DNA of 56,390 bases from Akkermansia sp. (GCA_022787425.1 JALFWB010000034.1:1-56390); one strand, 5' to 3'. Positions 9,901 through 17,483 are shown, counted from the stretch's first letter. Made by a program: numbers and translations. Notes: generated by a model from the sequence alone, not told the origin.

Positions 9901-12035
9901 ACAGCAAGATACAGATGATGGATAAACTGCGCAGCATGGCCACGCCGGAGATGCGCAACCGCCGCCTGCCGGATCTGCCTTACACTTGGGCTGCTCGTTA
10001 TTGCATGGAGCCCGCTTTTGCGCCCGAGAACGTCCGCGACCTTACAGATGACCTGAATGAGCTGCTCGAGTATGTGCAGCAGCATAACAACATCGTCAGT
10101 GATGATGAGGCCGCCGAGAATGCGAAGGACGCCGAGGATCTCAAGAATGTTATCGATTCCTTCCTTCAGGATTATACCGTGTACTGGACAGAGCAGTTGC
10201 CCTCCCGCTACAAGGTGCGCGAAATTCGCACTTGGGCCGACTTTGTCGAGAGTGCCGAGGTACTGGCTGTGTTCGATTTGACCAACAACGTGCGCCCCAT
10301 CTACACCCGCATGCTGGAGGCCCTGCGCATCCCCGTGCTGGCGGATGAAAAACGTTTCCCCCTGGCTGCTGCCGGCAGGGCCGAGGTGGCACAGGTGTTG
10401 GAGAGCCTGAACGGCGACGCCGCTCGTAAGTTGTCGGCGAACCTTGACTTCATCTCCAAGTTGAGCCCGAACCCCGTGGAGAGCCGGAAAACGCTCGTGA
10501 ATATGAGCGCCGATGAGCTGTACAGCACCTACTGGGCTGCATGGAACCCCGCCGGCGGCGCGCGCTTGGCGTGGTGGAATCAGTACCTGGAGCTGGGCAT
10601 CAACCTGCTGAAGGAGGAGTTCATGAAGCAGAGTGTCACCGACCTGTACCGAGCCTTGCCCTCGCTGCGTCTCTTCCCCATCTGCAATAACAGCCGCCGG
10701 GGTGAGTCCGACAACCTGCCCACTATTGCTTTGGAGTCCCTCCGTGAGTCGCTGGAGCATCTGATCGGCAAGGGCAATGAGGAGGAGCTGGAGAAGGCTG
10801 TGGAGCAGGGGGCCAAGCTCAACATCAGCCGCGATGCCTGCGACCTCCGTGTCGCTGCTTCCGATGCTCGCATGAAGGCCTGGAAGAAGATTTCCGCCGC
10901 GATGACGCTGCTGAATGATAACGAGAGTATCCTGCAGGGCGAATTGCTGCTGCCCTCCTCCAAGGTGCGCTCCACGGCCATCGACGGTGAGAAGGCGGAG
11001 AAGCGTCTGCTGCCGGTGGAGCGCCGCTATCCGTACTGCGAGGTGCGGCGCGCGGGGAAGGTGGAGGTGCCGCTCTTCCTGCTGAACCGCAGCAGTGAGC
11101 AGGATATTCCCCTGACCGGTGCTTCCATGGGTGCCGATGTCTCCGACTTGGAGTTCCGTTTCTTCCAAAAGCCGGGCGAGGGCTCGCCCGATGCCGTCCT
11201 GCGCCTCAGTGGGGCTTGGAGCTTGGTGAACCTGTACCTGCGCAACGGCGTCCGCCTGTCGGAGGATAAGCAGACCGCCTATGTGCCCGTGGAGTTCCGG
11301 GATAAGCAGGGCTTCCGCTGTGTGTTCCGCATCGGCATCCGCTTCAATCGTCCCATGATTGCTCCGCAGGATTGGCCGGATGAAAGCCTGTTCGCCACCG
11401 CCCTGCCGGAGGAAACGCCGGACCTGCCGACCCTGCAGAAGAAGCTGCAGAAGCTCGTGCGTCCCGTCTTCCTGTCGGGGGCTGTCACGCCCCGCCAACC
11501 GGAGGCCGATGAGCGGGAGAAACTGGTCGAGGAGGTGAACAAGCTGCTGGAGGATCGCTGCTCCCTGGCCTTCGAGGTGGTGACCCCGGGGGTGGACAGC
11601 TTGGATGATGCCGCCGGAGATGCCGCGCGGAAGCTCGCGGCGGAGTACCCCTTCTTTGCGGTGGGCGATGACCAATTCGGCACCGCCAAGATGCGCACCC
11701 TGCCGGATACGACCGCCGTTTCCCAAGTGCTCATCCCCGGTTGGGAGCCGCTGCGCGTGCGCATGTACCGCTTTGCTACCGATAATTACCCCGCCGTGTA
11801 TGTGGCAGAGCGCGGTAATATGCTGGACTATGTGATTGCCCATGCTGCCTCCTACAATGCCGTCACCAACTGTTTTGCCGTGCCCGTACAGGGGCTGGAC
11901 GGCACGCAGCCGGTGAAGGGTACCCTCTACCTGCGCCCCGTGGTCACGCAGTCGATGAATGATGGACTGCTGCCGGAGGAGCCCGGCAATGCAGAACTTG
12001 TATACCCGGACTCAACCCCGCTGCCTATTCCCTGA
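6969..12035 (+). CDS. tssM: Type VI secretion protein TssM (IcmF family), unusually long
   Basis: 1688 residues, against roughly 1100-1300 in common TssM proteins. TM1 is at about 34-58. A cytoplasmic NTPase domain has Walker A GEPGSGKS (131-138), a switch motif WDIGG (176-180) and a TKCD guanine-site-like motif near 260. TM2 is at about 479-497, and about 1190 residues of predicted periplasmic domain follow. Only one clear helix precedes the NTPase domain, where well-studied TssM proteins have two, so the N-terminus may lie outside. TssM spans the envelope and forms the channel scaffold with TssJ and TssL. It starts 5 bp after tssL. Confidence 0.95.
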   Translation: MADSLPDVNTIPTPSASAPSDPGFSGMLSEITWVEWALIAVGVLLLVLIIVLTVRFFIRRARMNKLAGTMREDLLLRRELAAMAAGKDLQAQHREQGARSESIRTDVGITRERLRMYDLDPRKTRTWFLLGEPGSGKSRLMEQGGLEYPAGMNDFTKAAEATPTLNFWLTGHGAVWDIGGRLFLSRWGGRQDNEWQIFLDEYCKVYKGSMPNGVILTIPMDALRLDPPDLRDNKVNLISQELREMSKRIGISCPVWVVVTKCDQLAGFSEFFSLLGEDETEEMLGWENRVDGGEFDPENFNSEYFRLVHKLETLRSAMALNETIWDAANSGQRRADVVNPIYLLPTHFASLRENLSKYLAGVFSYVHEKGEGKAPLRFLGCWFTAAMDHPVVTTERLVINRSEDGNLEVAHQDHSPDSAQAGGHSLETHGIVTQREKIVSRRSPRHFFTAKLLRDAITRSPEHSEYSAAACRRILRPYWITAASLVAIGLPIVVASMLFKDDLYDTAHRDLGYWKEVDRLYGTGELGKYPLLEAKEDAQIPLLDEPVGDLAETRRTYLDNMRNMTSLPLTVSTFWRPASLFVDGERGSHLLGNARLFINKAALVGSVTEPATSATRDVFNWRAEHRNESKLQWDRDDTRAFLQLLNISHSGVQLQEGQVVPDTVEYDTLIQIDRHPAQNAITRSLWLSCLRVNTSFSQMTMLNGYHRPVSAEAGKALASATTLYCNAVDDMSIYPDLYYRDIRDFLDTLTALLGKKKALDTAAREFAQAVEQNNPQEMRRSIDAWKATYAEVTRLAREIDEMEEDLELKDEATLSAGVEHIATEMTNRLRSDREQFLRYTLDMESSESADFLRKLVRQLCKSVDAALPRIAQSGGRTDPALSRFWDRDEEEETRPYRVFLERAARLNALITYPLDAGSPKESYHRRIMRVEDARKAYDAGVAALGEDKDSPLNKNCWARNWNLLQAKVIRTWIDETPDSKIQMMDKLRSMATPEMRNRRLPDLPYTWAARYCMEPAFAPENVRDLTDDLNELLEYVQQHNNIVSDDEAAENAKDAEDLKNVIDSFLQDYTVYWTEQLPSRYKVREIRTWADFVESAEVLAVFDLTNNVRPIYTRMLEALRIPVLADEKRFPLAAAGRAEVAQVLESLNGDAARKLSANLDFISKLSPNPVESRKTLVNMSADELYSTYWAAWNPAGGARLAWWNQYLELGINLLKEEFMKQSVTDLYRALPSLRLFPICNNSRRGESDNLPTIALESLRESLEHLIGKGNEEELEKAVEQGAKLNISRDACDLRVAASDARMKAWKKISAAMTLLNDNESILQGELLLPSSKVRSTAIDGEKAEKRLLPVERRYPYCEVRRAGKVEVPLFLLNRSSEQDIPLTGASMGADVSDLEFRFFQKPGEGSPDAVLRLSGAWSLVNLYLRNGVRLSEDKQTAYVPVEFRDKQGFRCVFRIGIRFNRPMIAPQDWPDESLFATALPEETPDLPTLQKKLQKLVRPVFLSGAVTPRQPEADEREKLVEEVNKLLEDRCSLAFEVVTPGVDSLDDAAGDAARKLAAEYPFFAVGDDQFGTAKMRTLPDTTAVSQVLIPGWEPLRVRMYRFATDNYPAVYVAERGNMLDYVIAHAASYNAVTNCFAVPVQGLDGTQPVKGTLYLRPVVTQSMNDGLLPEEPGNAELVYPDSTPLPIP

Positions 12036-12059
12036 TAATACAAATATACAGATGACATT

Positions 12060-13247
12060 ATGGATGCCTCGACACTCAAGTACGGAACCTTTGTGAGCCA
12101 GTTGTCCCCCTGTGGGGAGAATATGGAGTACGACCCGCGCATGATGGCGCTGGAGGAAGACATCATCGGCAAGCCGGAGCAGCAAATGGGCGACTCCATT
12201 ATTCCCGCTACGCCGCCAAATTGGAAGGATATTCTCAAAAATGCGACATCTCTCCTGGAAGATACCCGCGACCTGCGCGTGTTCATCTACTGGACCGCCG
12301 CTCGCTTGGCGCGCGAGGGCCTGCAGGGCTTGCTGGAGGGGCTGCAGCATATCCTGTATTTCAGCTCCGAGTCTTGGGATGAGCTGTGGCCGGTGCCGGA
12401 TGACGGGGATGTGCAGGAGCGTTTGAGTGCCTTTGCGCTGCTCTCCCCCATGGCAGGCAGCTTTGATGCCGACATGACGGTGGTGCAGTTGTTGCTGGAC
12501 CAGAAACTCTGCTTCTCCCACACTGTGGGGAGTTACAGCCTGCGTGATATCCGGGAGGCACAGGAGACCGGCAACGAGGAGGCGCGCAAGCTCATCCGTG
12601 CGGCGTATTTGGATAGCCCGGAGGCGGAGTTACAGGCGGTGCAGACCTGCATTGAGAACATCCTGCAGTGCCTGCGCGATATCCGTGAGTGCTATGATAA
12701 CCATGGCATGGGAACGCCGGATCTGCGGATGATTACGGACATTGTTAAGGAGATGCAGCTCTTTTACAAGAGTCAGCCTGTCGAGCAGCCGAGCGCGCCC
12801 GCTCCCGTGTCTGCGGCGGAAGCTCCGGTGGAGGCTGCTGCTGTGGTCCCGGCGGCAACGGTGGGGGCGGTGGCGGCGGTGCCCGTGGCTCTCCCTGCTG
12901 CCACCCCGGGGGTGATCAACGGCCGCCAGGATGCCATCCGTACCATGAAGGCACTCTGCCAATGGTTCGAGGAGAACGAGCCCTCCAGTCCCGTGCCTTA
13001 TTTCCTCAAGCGTGCCATCCGCTGTGTGGGTGCCAATCTTTTTGATATTGTGGAGGATTTGGCACCGCAGATGAAGGAGCAGCTGAAGCTGATTCTGAAG
13101 CCGGACCCCGTGGAGCCCCGCACGGTTCCGCAGGCTCCGCTTCCCGTGAGCACTCCCGCGCCTGCACCCATTGCCGCTCCCGCACCTGCGCCTGCACCTG
13201 CGCCGGAGCCGCCTCCCGCACAGGAGTTTTTCAATCCCTTCGGTTGA
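12060..13247 (+). CDS. tssA: Type VI secretion protein TssA (ImpA N-terminal domain)
   Basis: 395 residues. The ImpA-type N-terminal domain covers about 1-140, with the conserved CGENMEYDP segment near residue 18 and the NWKDILKNA helix. A middle helical region follows, then an Ala/Pro/Val-rich linker (about 240-285), a second helical block (about 290-345), and a Pro/Ala-rich tail ending FFNPFG. TssA proteins cap or prime sheath and tube assembly. It follows tssM by 24 bp in the same operon. Confidence 0.9.
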   Translation: MDASTLKYGTFVSQLSPCGENMEYDPRMMALEEDIIGKPEQQMGDSIIPATPPNWKDILKNATSLLEDTRDLRVFIYWTAARLAREGLQGLLEGLQHILYFSSESWDELWPVPDDGDVQERLSAFALLSPMAGSFDADMTVVQLLLDQKLCFSHTVGSYSLRDIREAQETGNEEARKLIRAAYLDSPEAELQAVQTCIENILQCLRDIRECYDNHGMGTPDLRMITDIVKEMQLFYKSQPVEQPSAPAPVSAAEAPVEAAAVVPAATVGAVAAVPVALPAATPGVINGRQDAIRTMKALCQWFEENEPSSPVPYFLKRAIRCVGANLFDIVEDLAPQMKEQLKLILKPDPVEPRTVPQAPLPVSTPAPAPIAAPAPAPAPAPEPPPAQEFFNPFG

Positions 13248-13267
13248 TACCATTTAAGAGTTTTTTT

Positions 13268-13732
13268 ATGAAGAAAACAATCATTGGATACATTTTTCCG
13301 CTCTTCTGCTGCGCAGCGGCCCTGAGTATTGTCGGCTGCGCTCAGACCTCCGGTTCTGTCAGCAAGGCTGCCATCACGGAGGCTTTGGCCTGCCCGACCA
13401 TGAGTCTCACCCCTTGGAAGGCGGATTGGCTGCTGGAGCCCGGCGAGCGTCAGGTGCTCTCGCCGGAGCAGGTGCGCAAGGTGCGCGCCATCCTCACCTC
13501 GCTGCCCGTGCAGGAGGTGCCGGAGCAGTACTACCGGAGCGATGTGCAGACCTACCACGGGCAGGATACGGAGTCAATCTTCTACCTCTACGCAGGTGAG
13601 GAGCAGCCCTTGGGTGGCCGCCTGCAGCCCGATGGGGTGAGCATGGATGACTTTGTGATGACCAAGGAAGCCTCGCGTGCTCTGTATCAGATTCTTCTGC
13701 CGCAGTTGCGCAAGGTGTGCCCCGGAATGTGA
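13268..13732 (+). CDS. Small lipoprotein of unknown function, T6SS operon
   Basis: About 154 residues starting at ATG 13268. An in-frame TTG at 13244 is possible, but the signal peptide begins MKKTIIGYIFPLFCC, so the ATG is preferred. The lipobox is SIVGC, with lipidated Cys around residue 26. The mature domain contains a PGERQVLSPEQVRKVRAIL segment and no motif I recognise. It lies 20 bp after tssA and its stop overlaps the next start (TGATG), so it is co-translated with the hydrolase. An immunity or anchoring role is possible from position alone. Confidence 0.8.
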   Translation: MKKTIIGYIFPLFCCAAALSIVGCAQTSGSVSKAAITEALACPTMSLTPWKADWLLEPGERQVLSPEQVRKVRAILTSLPVQEVPEQYYRSDVQTYHGQDTESIFYLYAGEEQPLGGRLQPDGVSMDDFVMTKEASRALYQILLPQLRKVCPGM

Positions 13733-14502
13733 TGCGCTGCCTGCTTGCCTTTGCGCTCGGTGCTCTCTGTGTGCTGCCGGGCTGTGACTCCACGCCGCCG
13801 GATTTGGGGATTTACCCCCGACCCGCCGCCGGGCCCATCGGTCGGCGCACGCAGCAGCCGCTGGTGGCGGAGCCTGCGGATGTGGCGGTGGTCTTCATTG
13901 CCGGTTTTTTTGACCAGCCCTTGGCGCACATGCGGCGTGTGTACGAGACTGTGCCGCCGTTTCCCGTGCCCGGACGGCAGTTCCGTGCTTTCTACGCTTG
14001 GGATTCCTGTCGCGGTTCGCTGTTAACACATCACACGACCCGACTGCGGAAGGATTTGGAGGCCTTCTTTGCCGTTAACCCGCGGGCGGATCTCATTCTG
14101 GTGGGTCACAGCTACGGCGGCTCGGCGGCCATGGATGTGGTGCGTAACCTGCGCGGACCGCACGGGCGCATTATTGTTGCCACGTTGGATCCCGTCAGCC
14201 GCCGGGGGCGTTCCATGCCGCGCATGCGGGCAGCGGGTGTCGATTACTGGGTGAACGCCTATTGTTATCCCTACACCACATGGCGGGATACGGTTCCCGC
14301 TGTGGGCGGGGCGTGGCGGCATTGCCCGCAGGCGGATGCCAACCTGGTGTTCGACGGACGCATGAAGGATGATGAGAACAAGCATTACCAGCACTGCTCG
14401 CCTCTGCCGTTGATGACAGACAGCCGGAACAGCGGCGGTGTCTCCGTGCAGGAGCTGCTCATTCGTGCTTGTTCACAGCTCAGCATCGGCGAGCATGAAT
14501 GA
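13732..14502 (+). CDS. Alpha/beta-hydrolase lipoprotein (putative lipase), T6SS operon
   Basis: 256 residues from ATG 13732, which overlaps the previous stop. The signal peptide ends at lipobox VLPGC (Cys about 17). The nucleophile elbow GHSYGGS gives Ser127. Asp153 (LDPVSR) and His218 or His221 (NKHYQHC) are in the right order for a Ser-Asp-His triad. It probably hydrolyses an ester or lipid in the envelope. Lipases are a common class of type VI effector, but a lipobox is not expected on a toxin destined for a neighbouring cell. A house-keeping envelope hydrolase, or an accessory to the secretion machine, is therefore equally possible. Confidence 0.8.
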   Translation: MRCLLAFALGALCVLPGCDSTPPDLGIYPRPAAGPIGRRTQQPLVAEPADVAVVFIAGFFDQPLAHMRRVYETVPPFPVPGRQFRAFYAWDSCRGSLLTHHTTRLRKDLEAFFAVNPRADLILVGHSYGGSAAMDVVRNLRGPHGRIIVATLDPVSRRGRSMPRMRAAGVDYWVNAYCYPYTTWRDTVPAVGGAWRHCPQADANLVFDGRMKDDENKHYQHCSPLPLMTDSRNSGGVSVQELLIRACSQLSIGEHE

Positions 14503-15079
14503 GACCCCGCCACCTTGGGCCGCTTTGGACGCGTTGCCCGCCGAGCTTGAGACCATGCAGCCCTGCGTGCGTGGCTCGGTTCATCCGCTCGCCGTGGTCG
14601 ATGGGGTGCTGTCCCTGGGCGAGGGTTCCGTCATCAAGGCGGGTACGGTTATCGAGGGATTCGTGCGCATCGGCAGAGGTTGCGTCATCGGCCCGAATGC
14701 CTACCTGCGCGGGCACTGCATCGTGGGGAACGGCTGCCGTATCGGTCACGCCGTGGAGGTCAAGAGTAGCATCATCGGGGACGGCTCAGCCATTTCTCAC
14801 CTCTGTTATGTGGGGGACAGCATCCTGGGCGAGGATGTCAACCTGGGCGGCGGCTGTATCCTCAGCAATTTCCGGCATGATGCAGGCGAAATCCGTATGC
14901 TGCACGGCGGTCAACTGAAACCCACGGGACGCGACAAACTGGGCTGCGTCATCGGGGCGCACTCGCGACTGGGCTGCAACACCGTTGTCCTGCCGGGGCG
15001 CATTCTGCCACCGCATACCCGAACCTACCCCGGCAGTACGGTGAGCGGGGAAGGGGACTGCATGCAGGCTGTCAACTGA
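14495..15079 (+). CDS. Left-handed beta-helix (hexapeptide repeat) protein
   Basis: 194 residues from ATG 14495, overlapping the hydrolase gene by 8 bp. From about residue 40 onward there are continuous hexapeptide-type repeats such as GSVIKAGTVIEG, GRGCVIGPNAYLRG and GNGCRIGHAVEVK. This resembles the C-terminal half of GlmU-like sugar-phosphate nucleotidyltransferases, but no N-terminal GxGxGTR nucleotidyltransferase domain is present. It may be an acyl- or sugar-nucleotide-modifying enzyme or a structural beta-helix. The 3' end overlaps coaD by 8 bp tail to tail. Confidence 0.8.
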   Translation: MNETPPPWAALDALPAELETMQPCVRGSVHPLAVVDGVLSLGEGSVIKAGTVIEGFVRIGRGCVIGPNAYLRGHCIVGNGCRIGHAVEVKSSIIGDGSAISHLCYVGDSILGEDVNLGGGCILSNFRHDAGEIRMLHGGQLKPTGRDKLGCVIGAHSRLGCNTVVLPGRILPPHTRTYPGSTVSGEGDCMQAVN

Positions 15080-15566
15080 AACGCCGGAGGATGTCGGGCG
15101 GCAGTCCCGGCGGCAGGGCGGCAGCCAGCCAGCGTTCGTTGCCCGGTTGCCCCGCAAACCCGCGCACCAAGGAGGAAGAAATGGCTTCCAACTCCGGCGG
15201 CGGCAGCAGGTAAACGGAACGGATCCCGGGCTCCATGGCGGCATTCATGCGCTCCATGCACTTCTCGTATTCCAGATCCACACCGTTCCGGATGCCCCGC
15301 AGCAGGTGTGTGGCGCCCAGCTGCTTGGCAAAGTCTACCAAAAAACCGCACTCGGATACCTCGATCCGCACGTTGGACGGCAGCTCCGCCGTCAGCGCGC
15401 GCAGGGCCCGCACGCGCTCCTCAGCAGTGAGAAATCCCGGCTTGTCCGGGTTGACGGCGAGCACCACGACCAGCTCATCGAACAATGCCGCACCCTGCTG
15501 CATCATCCACAGATGCCCGCGAGTGGGCGGGTCAAAACTGCCGGCGTAGACTCCGATGCGTTTCAT
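15072..15566 (-). CDS. coaD: Phosphopantetheine adenylyltransferase
   Basis: 164 residues from ATG 15566, a normal length. CoaD makes dephospho-CoA from 4'-phosphopantetheine and ATP, the penultimate step of coenzyme A synthesis. The N-terminus has YAGSFDPPTRGHL with the T/HxGH nucleotidyltransferase motif. RGIRNGVDLEYE (about 87-98) and the ISSSLVR motif (about 125-131) are the family signatures. Last gene of a leftward operon; its start overlaps the stop of the small membrane protein gene (ATGA). Confidence 0.95.
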   Translation of the reverse strand: MKRIGVYAGSFDPPTRGHLWMMQQGAALFDELVVVLAVNPDKPGFLTAEERVRALRALTAELPSNVRIEVSECGFLVDFAKQLGATHLLRGIRNGVDLEYEKCMERMNAAMEPGIRSVYLLPPPELEAISSSLVRGFAGQPGNERWLAAALPPGLPPDILRRFS

Positions 15567-15745
15567 TTTCTGCGCAGAAACAGAACGTAGGCCAGCGTGC
15601 CCGCATAGAGCACGGAAAACAGCCCGAGCACCAGCCACAGCACCATGTCCGTGCCGCTCTTCCGGAGCCCCATGCTGAACAGCATCATGCCGATGAGGAA
15701 GAAGACCGTGCAGCGTATGATGCCGTTGATGAAACGCGCGTTCAT
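15563..15745 (-). CDS. Small two-helix membrane protein
   Basis: 60 residues with two hydrophobic segments (about 10-27 and 33-54) and a basic C-terminus (FLRRK). No family recognised. It lies between the FKBP gene (8 bp upstream) and coaD (4-bp overlap) on the same strand, so it is probably translated as part of that operon. Its placement and coherent membrane pattern support a real gene. Confidence 0.65.
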   Translation of the reverse strand: MNARFINGIIRCTVFFLIGMMLFSMGLRKSGTDMVLWLVLGLFSVLYAGTLAYVLFLRRK

Positions 15746-15752
15746 GCCGTAT

Positions 15753-16385
15753 TTACTTGAGGGAGAGCAGCTGCATCTCGAAAATCAGGGTGGAGTGCGG
15801 CCCGATAGCACCGGGGCCGTTGGCTCCGTACGCCAGCTCGGAGGGGATGGTCACGCGCCAGGTAGCACCGATGGGCATGAGCTTGAGAGCCTCCGTAAAG
15901 CCGGGGATCACCTGCTTGAGGCCGAAGGATACCGGCTGCTTGCTCTTGTCAAACACCGTGCCGTCAATCAGAGTGCCGGTATACATGACCTCGGCCTTGG
16001 GATTCTCGCCGTGCACGGCGGGGTCGTAGGTCTCTGTGCCGCCGGGGACGATCACCTCGTACTGCAGGCCGCTGGGGGTGGTCACTACGCCCTCGCGCTT
16101 GGCATTCTCGGCCAGGTACTTCTTGCCCGCCTCGGCATTGGCGCGTCCCTTGGCGTTCGCGCGCTCGCTCAGCGCGGCCATGAACTCCCGCTGGTGCTTA
16201 TCCAAATCCTGCGAGATGACCTCGGCAGCGGGTGATTCCCCTGCCAAGGCAGCGCAGATGCCGCGCATCAGAGCCTCACCGGAGAGATCCTCGCCCTGCA
16301 CACCCGGGAGCATCTGGGGCAACACCTGGCTCCCGAGTCGGAAGCCCACCAAGTAGCTGATGGTATTTTTCGTTTGATCCGTCAT
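15753..16385 (-). CDS. FKBP-type peptidyl-prolyl isomerase
   Basis: 210 residues from ATG 16385. The N-terminal helical dimerisation domain of the FKBP_N/Mip type covers about 1-95 (SYLVGFRLGSQVL...). The C-terminal FKBP domain has YTGTLIDGTVFDKS, the GLKQVIPGFTEALKLMPIG block and the closing LIFEMQLLSL. It catalyses cis-trans isomerisation of prolyl bonds and assists folding. No signal peptide is seen when this start is used, so a cytoplasmic location is expected. The start is fixed by the -10 box TACACT ending six bases upstream, a leaderless arrangement. Confidence 0.93.
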   Translation of the reverse strand: MTDQTKNTISYLVGFRLGSQVLPQMLPGVQGEDLSGEALMRGICAALAGESPAAEVISQDLDKHQREFMAALSERANAKGRANAEAGKKYLAENAKREGVVTTPSGLQYEVIVPGGTETYDPAVHGENPKAEVMYTGTLIDGTVFDKSKQPVSFGLKQVIPGFTEALKLMPIGATWRVTIPSELAYGANGPGAIGPHSTLIFEMQLLSLK

Positions 16386-16391
16386 GCCCCC

Positions 16392-16420
16392 AGTGTACCA
16401 CATCCCCGCCCCGCATGCAA
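16392..16420 (-). promoter_or_regulatory. FKBP operon promoter, leaderless type
   Basis: Minus strand: -35 TTGCAT (16415-16420), 17-nt spacer, -10 TACACT (16392-16397), then GGGGGC and the ATG. The same -10/GGGGGC/ATG layout recurs before tsaC. Confidence 0.75.
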
Positions 16421-16489
16421 GCCAATCTTCACGCCGGCCTTCACCGGCCCCCACAACGCCTCCGCCAAGGAAGACAAGCCCGCCATAAC

Positions 16490-16657
16490 TCAGTCCTCCC
16501 CGAGTTCTGTACTGAGGGCAATATCCAGAAGCGCATCAAAATCCTTCTCCGTCAGGATGCCTCCGCTCTGCAAGGTGACATTCCCATGACTGAGGAGACA
16601 AGAAATCTCCGCGTAGGACTGCTCATCCATGGCTTCTATGGTCTCAAGCGTTGTCAT
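16490..16657 (-). CDS. Orphan 55-residue protein with its own strong promoter
   Basis: ATG 16657 to TGA 16490 encodes a 55-residue acidic, soluble peptide (begins MTTLETIEAMDEQ, ends STELGED) with predicted helices and no recognised family. A near-consensus promoter ends 15 bases upstream of the ATG. It lies between the NYN nuclease and the FKBP operon at the edge of the defence island. A role as a small regulator or antitoxin-like partner is speculative. Confidence 0.55.
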   Translation of the reverse strand: MTTLETIEAMDEQSYAEISCLLSHGNVTLQSGGILTEKDFDALLDIALSTELGED

Positions 16658-16672
16658 AAGTTCGCACGGGAG

Positions 16673-16700
16673 AGTATATCACGCCGGTATTATTTGTCAA
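16673..16700 (-). promoter_or_regulatory. Near-consensus promoter of the 55-residue ORF
   Basis: Minus strand: -35 TTGACA (16695-16700), 16-nt spacer, -10 TATACT (16673-16678). It is among the best promoter matches in the window. The predicted leader to the ATG at 16657 is only about 9 nt and has no evident Shine-Dalgarno site. Confidence 0.7.
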
Positions 16701-16763
16701 TAGTCGATGTTCTTTTTCCTTTTCGAACTATCTTTCTTGGCTGATCTGGCCACGGACGGGGTT

Positions 16764-16786
16764 GGGGTTACTGCAGTTTGGGCTGT
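16764..16786. repeat. Direct repeat copy 1: relic of the restriction gene 3' end
   Basis: 23 bp matching 17649-17671 with one mismatch (A for G). The second copy contains the last codons and stop of the MmeI-type gene. Read leftward, this copy would encode Gln-Pro-Lys-Leu-Gln-stop, against Gln-Pro-Lys-Pro-Gln-stop in the intact gene. It suggests the NYN segment between the copies was inserted or rearranged at the 3' end of a restriction gene. Confidence 0.75.
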
Positions 16787-16814
16787 TGTAGGCCCTTTTT
16801 TCGGACGGATATTG

Positions 16815-17462
16815 TCAACGAGTAGGTGGCGTATATTTTGAGGGGCGGGTAACGATTACATTGCCGTCTTTGTCTCTGTAGCACTCTGCAAGCAAAGACT
16901 TAGCCAAGTGAGTTTCCTTGATACGTCCACCTTTGCCGATAATCTTGGAGATTTCTTGGGAGGGTTGCATTTCAGGAGGGGTCAGCAAAGAGAGATTGGT
17001 CAGCTTCATTCTTTTGATCATCGAAGCAGCCGGTGCCATGTCACTGTCTCGAGAGACGAGAAACAGACGATCGTACTTGCGTTCGACAGCACATTGAAGC
17101 ATGTAGAGACACAGATTCACATCCGATTGTTTCTCCTCATGTGCTGTGAAGTTTCTTTTGCAAAGGGGACAATAGGTAGACTTCTCCTTAAACTTACCCT
17201 TTACAACTTTGATGCCGAGGTGCTCGTATGCTTTGATAAGGGCATCGTAACGTATTAAGACTTGCTGGTTTGCAATGTGAGTGGGGCGCGCTGTAAAGAA
17301 ATATATGTCCGCAATTTCCTGATGATGCCTATCTATGAAAAAGCCGAAGAGGCTTCTAAGATCTACCCATTTCAGAAAATTCTTCGAGGAATCTTTCTTG
17401 GAAAGATTATTGATGGCATGGTAGAAATTGAAGCCATCAACAAAGAATGCGACCTGTTCCAT
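16815..17462 (-). CDS. NYN-domain (PIN-like) ribonuclease, LabA/DUF88 type
   Basis: 215 residues from ATG 17462. The NYN fold's acidic residues are visible: VDGFN near residue 8, KQSDVNL near 113, and SRDSDM near 137. A CPLC knuckle (about 98-101) sits in the middle as a likely metal-binding insertion. NYN proteins are PIN-like nucleases that cut RNA. The gene is visibly more AT-rich than its neighbours, lies next to a type IIL restriction-modification gene, and is bracketed by a 23-bp repeat. All of this is consistent with an acquired defence-associated gene. An attenuator-like leader lies upstream. Confidence 0.85.
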   Translation of the reverse strand: MEQVAFFVDGFNFYHAINNLSKKDSSKNFLKWVDLRSLFGFFIDRHHQEIADIYFFTARPTHIANQQVLIRYDALIKAYEHLGIKVVKGKFKEKSTYCPLCKRNFTAHEEKQSDVNLCLYMLQCAVERKYDRLFLVSRDSDMAPAASMIKRMKLTNLSLLTPPEMQPSQEISKIIGKGGRIKETHLAKSLLAECYRDKDGNVIVTRPSKYTPPTR

Positions 17463-17483
17463 GATGCGAAAAATGCAGAGAGT

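Noticed and set aside
8187..11843. 1218-codon open frame on the minus strand opposite tssM
   Set aside because: It is the mirror of a GC-rich gene with strong codon bias. Its translation is His/Leu/Gly/Gln-rich with no domain, while the + frame is a clear TssM.
16781..16796. GGGC...GCCC hairpin followed by six T on the + strand
   Set aside because: The stem is only 4-5 bp and no rightward gene ends there. It is probably part of the duplicated restriction-gene tail.
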